From the NCBI GenBank assembly GCA_937141995.1, contig CAKZQX010000535.1:1-8357 (forward strand): 8,357 nt of DNA. Reading direction: 5' to 3'. The position numbers were made by a program, and so were the translations under genes. Positions within the stretch are counted from its first letter, which is position 1. Every line of letters starts with the position of its first letter. The notes beneath the pieces were generated by a model. The model was not told where the DNA came from and searched no databases. It saw nothing but the letters and a program-made list of their open reading frames with translations. This document shows positions 5,174 through 8,357 of the stretch, piece by piece. This stretch comes from an uncultured Chloroflexaceae bacterium (lineage in GTDB: Bacteria > Chloroflexota > Chloroflexia > Chloroflexales > Chloroflexaceae).

Positions 5174-6577
5174 CTATCCCCTATCTCCCCGCCGGTATGC
5201 CTCATCCAGCAGTTCTACGATGTAGCGCACCTGCACATCTTCGCCGCGCCGTTGTAGTTCGCTGGCCATCTGGATGGCACAGCCCGGATTGGCGGTAGCA
5301 ATCACCCGGGCGCCGGTGGTCAGAGCGTTGGTGATCTTGCGCGCGCCCAGTTGCGCAGCCATCTCCGGCTGGGTGATGTTGTAGATCCCGGCACTGCCAC
5401 AGCAGAGCGAGCTTTCCGGCATCTCGCGCAGTTCCAGGTCGGGGATGGCTTTGAGCAGCGTGCGCGGCTGGGCCGAAATGCGCTGCGCATGCGCCAGGTG
5501 GCAGGGCTCCTGGTAGGTGACATTGATGGGCAGTGGCCCCAGTCCGGTCCGGTTGAGGTCGATCCCGGCCAGGAATTCATGGACATCTTTGACCTTTGCG
5601 GTAAAGGCGACCGCGCGCGCATGCCAGTCCGGGTCGTCATGCAGCAGATGTCCATAATCCTTGAGCGTGCTGCCACAGCCCGCCGCGTTGACGATGATCG
5701 CATCCACGCCGAGACCCTCAAATGCTGCGATGTTCCGGCGTACCAGTTCCCGTCCGCCGTCCAGATCGCCACTGTGGGTATGCAGTGCCCCGCAGCAGCC
5801 CTGATCCGGCGGGAGCAGCACCTCGCAGCCATTCTTCTGCAAGACACGGATCGTCGCCGCGTGAACATGGGCCGAGGCGGTGCTCATGATGCAGCCGGTG
5901 AGCAGGGCCACGCTGTAGCGCCGCCGGCCCTCCGCCGGGTAGATCTGGCCCTGCGGCACGGTAAACTGGCGGCTCATAGCGGGCAGCATTTGCTCCATCT
6001 CTTCCATGCCTATCAGCTTGAGCAGACCACTCTTGCGTGCCAGCCACTGCACCCCGCTACGCTGGTAGAGCGCCATGCTACCCGAGAAAGCCCGGAACAG
6101 CGCCATGTGCTTAAAGAGATGGTTGAAGACGGCCCAGCGTAACGCGCGCTGCCACCAGGCATACGGCTTCAATACATTGTGAGGTTGACCGGAGGGTAGT
6201 TCGGGTGCGTGCCGGAGGCCACGCTCCCGGGCCTGGCTAATTTGCGCCCGGCTGGCCTCGACAATCGCACCGTACCCTACCCCGCTGGGGCAGACGGCTT
6301 CGCATGCGCGGCAGTTGAGGCATTCGCTCATCTGGTACTGAAACACCTCGCTGTCGAGCCCGATGCGACCCTCGCTCACGCCCTTCATCAGGTAGATGCG
6401 GCCCCGGGGCGATGAAGTTTCCAGCCCGGTTTCGCGGTAGGTCGGGCAGGCCGAGAGACAGAGGCCACAATGCACGCAGGTGTTGATGATATCGTCGCTG
6501 GGGATATCTTTGCCACTAAATCCGATCAATGGTATGTCTTGAATTTGTTCCTTCTGAGCAACATCGTCGATACTCAC
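5174..6577 (-). CDS. glcF: Glycolate oxidase iron-sulfur subunit GlcF, 467 aa
   Basis: Electron-transfer subunit that works with the FAD subunits GlcD and GlcE in oxidising glycolate to glyoxylate at the cytoplasmic face of the membrane. It has two 4Fe-4S ferredoxin motifs, C34-V-H-C37-G-L-C40-x3-C44-P and C86-L-N-C89-R-A-C92-x3-C96-P. Two cysteine-rich CCG domains follow, with Cys229, Cys261-Cys262-Gly and Cys301, then Cys359, Cys392-Cys393-Gly and Cys433. All expected cysteines are intact. At 467 residues it is somewhat longer than the Escherichia coli protein (about 407), mostly in the linker near 110-215. The start is GTG at 6577, set by AAGGA nine bases upstream. LutA and GlpC share the CCG-domain architecture, but the GlcE neighbour favours GlcF. 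It is separated from glcE by 377 bases, so it may have its own promoter. Confidence 0.93.
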   Translation of the reverse strand: MSIDDVAQKEQIQDIPLIGFSGKDIPSDDIINTCVHCGLCLSACPTYRETGLETSSPRGRIYLMKGVSEGRIGLDSEVFQYQMSECLNCRACEAVCPSGVGYGAIVEASRAQISQARERGLRHAPELPSGQPHNVLKPYAWWQRALRWAVFNHLFKHMALFRAFSGSMALYQRSGVQWLARKSGLLKLIGMEEMEQMLPAMSRQFTVPQGQIYPAEGRRRYSVALLTGCIMSTASAHVHAATIRVLQKNGCEVLLPPDQGCCGALHTHSGDLDGGRELVRRNIAAFEGLGVDAIIVNAAGCGSTLKDYGHLLHDDPDWHARAVAFTAKVKDVHEFLAGIDLNRTGLGPLPINVTYQEPCHLAHAQRISAQPRTLLKAIPDLELREMPESSLCCGSAGIYNITQPEMAAQLGARKITNALTTGARVIATANPGCAIQMASELQRRGEDVQVRYIVELLDEAYRRGDRG

Positions 6578-6586
6578 GGGATCTAT

Positions 6587-6591
6587 TCCTT
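6587..6591 (-). promoter_or_regulatory. Ribosome binding site of glcF
   Basis: AAGGA on the minus strand, within GGAAAGGA, is nine bases before the GTG start and decides this non-ATG start. Confidence 0.75.
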
Positions 6592-6647
6592 TCCGCCTCG
6601 CACTGAGGTCGCAATAGCTGCTATGTATTCATACTGCCTGTACCAGG

Positions 6648-6717
6648 AGAACATAGAACAAAGCAATACAGAACAAAGCGTGATCGGCGCATCACTATTC
6701 AACATTGTGTTTGTTCT
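6648..6717. repeat. AGAACA repeat cluster upstream of glcF
   Basis: Direct AGAACA copies occur at 6648-6653, 6655-6660 and 6670-6675. The last two are part of a 10-base repeat AGAACAAAGC with a 15-base period (6655-6664 and 6670-6679). An inverted copy, TGTTCT (6712-6717), completes a perfect 10-bp inverted repeat ACAGAACAAA (6668-6677) / TTTGTTCTGT (6710-6719). Nested inside is GTGAT (6680-6684) with ATCAC (6691-6695). The pattern suggests a multi-site regulator region 70-140 bases before the glcF start. Confidence 0.45.
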
Positions 6718-6826
6718 GTGTACTATGGTTGTCTCAATGACAGGAGTTACGCGGTTGCCATGCAAACCGGACGTTTCACCCGATGGACGCCCGATTCGCC
6801 TGCGGCAGCATGGTCTTTTTTCTTTT

Positions 6827-6860
6827 CCACAAAACATTCACAACGTGATTTTTTTGTGAA
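6827..6860. promoter_or_regulatory. Motif shared with the nifJ upstream region, with TTCACAA/TTGTGAA arms
   Basis: CCACAAAACATTCA (6827-6840) differs from 2581-2594 by one base, and AAAACATTCACAA (6831-6843) is identical to 2645-2657. Within it CACAA recurs with an 11-base period (6828-6832 and 6839-6843). TTCACAA (6837-6843) also forms a perfect 7-bp inverted repeat with TTGTGAA (6854-6860) over a 10-base spacer. It lies about 250 bases before glcF. Confidence 0.4.
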
Positions 6861-6884
6861 AAAGATCTGGTTTCTTCCGCCCTG

Positions 6885-6907
6885 CCGGAGGCTGAAATGC
6901 CTTCCGG
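6885..6907 (-). terminator. Weak hairpin after glcE
   Basis: CCGGAGGC (6885-6892) pairs with GCCTTCCGG (6899-6907) with one bulged base and a 6-base loop, 48 bases past the glcE stop. No T-run follows directly; a T-rich stretch comes about 20 bases later. It may reduce read-through from glcE to glcF, but it is not a textbook terminator. Confidence 0.4.
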
Positions 6908-6954
6908 TTCAGTGACCGCGTAAGTCCTGTAAATGATGAGTAAATCCTATCAAC

Positions 6955-8316
6955 TCAGACGATAAACCGGCCGGGGTTGAGCCGTCCTTCCGGGTCAAAT
7001 GCATGTTTGATCCGCTGCATGATCGCTTGCCCGGCGGGAGCAGCCCCCCAGACGGACAGCCCGGCTTTGGTGGTGGGCGCGCCGGCCAGGATGGTCAGGT
7101 GCGGCCGGCGACGCAGCATCGCCTGGTGCCATGCCTGGAGCGCGGCGGTTGCCCGGTCATCCGCCGTATCCGCCTGCAACCGTAGATAGGCTACTCCGCT
7201 CAGCGCGCGCGCAACTGTGAGCAGAGCCAGGCCATGTTGCGCGGCAATGTCGCCGGCATCACGTAGTGCTGGTGCCAGATCACCGGGCAGGCAGGTCAGG
7301 CGCACGACCAGTTCACCCGGCGCAATCGTGGCAGTCTGGGGCAGGTCAACCACGCGTGCCCAGAGATCGGCATGCGCGTCATCAGTAAATGTCTGTACCG
7401 CTTCCGCGCCGGCCTGCTCGGCCAGCCGGGTGACATCGCGGACATGCCGCTGAACCGCTGCCGGTAGCCCTTCCGCCGGCACCAGCACGCCATAGCAAGC
7501 GGGGCCGGCGAATAGCGCAGCGACATTTCCCAGGCGGGAGTTCCCTCGCTGGTTAGTTGATCCGGTCTGCGCCAGCAGTTCAACCGCTATCGGCGTCAAC
7601 TGGCCGGCATGCAGTGCATCGATCAGGACAAAGGCGCTATCGGGCGTGGCAAAGCGGCAGCCGATGGTCGCCGCAGCCTGAGCGCGCGGAATCAGTTTGA
7701 AGCCGGCGCTAACAATAATCGCCAGCGACCCCAGACTACCCAGGTAGAGCTTCATCATATCGTAGCCACTGACATTCTTGACCACCAGGCCGCCGGCTTT
7801 AGTGACGCGCCCGGTGGCCTCCACCACCTGAATACCGATCAGCAGGTCGCGTAGCGTGCCATACCCCAGGCGGCGTGGTCCGTCCATGGCCGTTGCCAGC
7901 ACACCACCGAGAGTGGCGCTGCGGGGCAGCGGCGCATCAACCGGCAGCATGTGGCCGTGCCGCCCCAGAATGGTATTGAGGGCCGCCAGTGTAATACCCG
8001 CCTCAACCGCGATGGTGACATCGTCGGGCTTGTAGGTACTGACCCGGTTGAGCCGGGTAGTGCGGACGACCAGGTCCAGGCGTGCCGGGGGATAGCCCCA
8101 GGATTGCTGGGTACCGCCGCCCCAGGGCACGACGGCCGCCCCGGCTGCGTGAGCTATGGTCATCACCTGGGAGAGTTCTTCGATACTGCCGGGGGTTACA
8201 ACCAGTGCCGGTGTAACGCCCTGAACGGCATACGCGGCGCAGTCTGCGGGCTCGGTCAGCAGGTAGGGGTTGCCGACGATATCTGCAAGTTCGTGTGAAA
8301 GTGTTGTTACGCTCAT
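6955..8316 (-). CDS. glcE: Glycolate oxidase FAD-binding subunit GlcE, 453 aa
   Basis: FAD-linked oxidase of the vanillyl-alcohol-oxidase/PCMH fold, expected to pair with GlcD and GlcF in glycolate oxidation. The FAD pyrophosphate loop PWGGGTQQSWG starts at residue 64. A second flavin-binding stretch, PRSATLGGVLATAMDGPRRLGYG, spans about 131-153, and VKNVSGYDMMKLYLGSLGSL at about 179-198 closely follows the GlcE pattern KNVxGYDxxxLxxGxLGxL. The C-terminus ends FDPEGRLNPGRFIV (440-453), the usual closing motif. At 453 residues it is longer than the Escherichia coli GlcE (about 350) and shorter than GlcD (about 499); the KNVSGYD element argues for GlcE. There is no transmembrane helix. The ATG at 8316 is preceded by AAGG five bases upstream. 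glcD would be expected upstream, beyond the right edge. Confidence 0.9.
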   Translation of the reverse strand: MSVTTLSHELADIVGNPYLLTEPADCAAYAVQGVTPALVVTPGSIEELSQVMTIAHAAGAAVVPWGGGTQQSWGYPPARLDLVVRTTRLNRVSTYKPDDVTIAVEAGITLAALNTILGRHGHMLPVDAPLPRSATLGGVLATAMDGPRRLGYGTLRDLLIGIQVVEATGRVTKAGGLVVKNVSGYDMMKLYLGSLGSLAIIVSAGFKLIPRAQAAATIGCRFATPDSAFVLIDALHAGQLTPIAVELLAQTGSTNQRGNSRLGNVAALFAGPACYGVLVPAEGLPAAVQRHVRDVTRLAEQAGAEAVQTFTDDAHADLWARVVDLPQTATIAPGELVVRLTCLPGDLAPALRDAGDIAAQHGLALLTVARALSGVAYLRLQADTADDRATAALQAWHQAMLRRRPHLTILAGAPTTKAGLSVWGAAPAGQAIMQRIKHAFDPEGRLNPGRFIV

Positions 8317-8321
8317 AGGAG

Positions 8322-8325
8322 CCTT
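8322..8325 (-). promoter_or_regulatory. Ribosome binding site of glcE
   Basis: AAGG on the minus strand, five bases before ATG at 8316. It is modest but well enough placed. The remaining bases to 8357 show no gene end or promoter that can be called. Confidence 0.55.
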
Positions 8326-8357
8326 GCTTTCTTGCGAAGGACGAAAGACCAGGAACG

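Larger units (their letters stand above)
6578..6954. other. 377-base gap between glcE and glcF with no gene
   Basis: No open frame here has a convincing start and product; a minus frame of 84 codons (6837-6583) has low-complexity, cysteine/arginine-rich content and no family signature. Going in the direction of transcription, the gap holds a hairpin (6907-6885), the motif shared with nifJ (6860-6827), and a cluster of AGAACA repeats (6717-6648). I could not identify a convincing -35/-10 pair for glcF. Confidence 0.6.

Noticed and set aside
5351..6142. A 263-codon open frame antisense to glcF.
   Set aside because: It is a shadow of glcF, whose cysteine motifs are all intact; the antisense product has no recognisable domain.
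6823..6831. TTTTCCACA, a DnaA-box-like nonamer between glcE and glcF.
   Set aside because: It is a single isolated copy with no second box, AT-rich unwinding region or dnaA/dnaN gene nearby, so it does not support an origin.
6583..6837. An 84-codon minus-strand frame between glcE and glcF.
   Set aside because: It has no good ribosome binding site and no known motif, and it overlaps the repeat cluster and the glcF ribosome binding site.

Overview
The window looks like ordinary chromosomal DNA from a bacterium with anaerobic or microaerobic redox metabolism. GC-rich coding DNA, clear Shine-Dalgarno sites and the combination of a large single-chain pyruvate:ferredoxin oxidoreductase with a GlcE/GlcF-type glycolate oxidase would fit a filamentous phototroph of the Chloroflexia (Chloroflexus-like). 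This assignment is an inference from style and gene content, with no marker gene to confirm it. I see no tRNA, rRNA, CRISPR array, transposase or phage gene.

Layout, left to right. Positions 1-2567 (minus) hold the first 855 codons of nifJ (pyruvate:ferredoxin/flavodoxin oxidoreductase); its C-terminus lies beyond the left edge. Positions 2568-3281 are a 714-base divergent intergenic region, unusually full of short palindromes and TGACA/TGTCA pentamers, with candidate promoters for both flanking genes. Positions 3282-4346 (plus) hold an APH/homoserine-kinase-like small-molecule kinase that starts at TTG. A 13-bp-stem hairpin at 4418-4451 separates it from a convergent two-CBS-domain protein (4484-4978, minus). 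Then come glcF (5174-6577, minus, GTG start) and glcE (6955-8316, minus), separated by an unexpectedly long 377-base gap with a hairpin and repeated sequence motifs. The reading direction suggests glcD lies just beyond the right edge, upstream of glcE.

How the genes fit together. GlcE and GlcF should act with GlcD to oxidise glycolate to glyoxylate and pass electrons to the membrane. NifJ interconverts pyruvate and acetyl-CoA + CO2 using ferredoxin or flavodoxin. The CBS protein is probably an adenylate-sensing or regulatory module; its partner is not identifiable. The kinase substrate is unknown. The only sequence link I found between the two redox loci is a shared 13-14 bp motif (CCACAAAAYATTCA / AAAACATTCACAA) upstream of both nifJ and glcF, which contains TTCACAA half-sites and may mark a common regulator.

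I did not find a clear new biological system. The non-coding DNA is the part most worth a second look: the pentamer-rich 2568-3281 region, the shared nifJ/glcF motif, the AGAACA cluster before glcF and the organised promoter region of the CBS gene.
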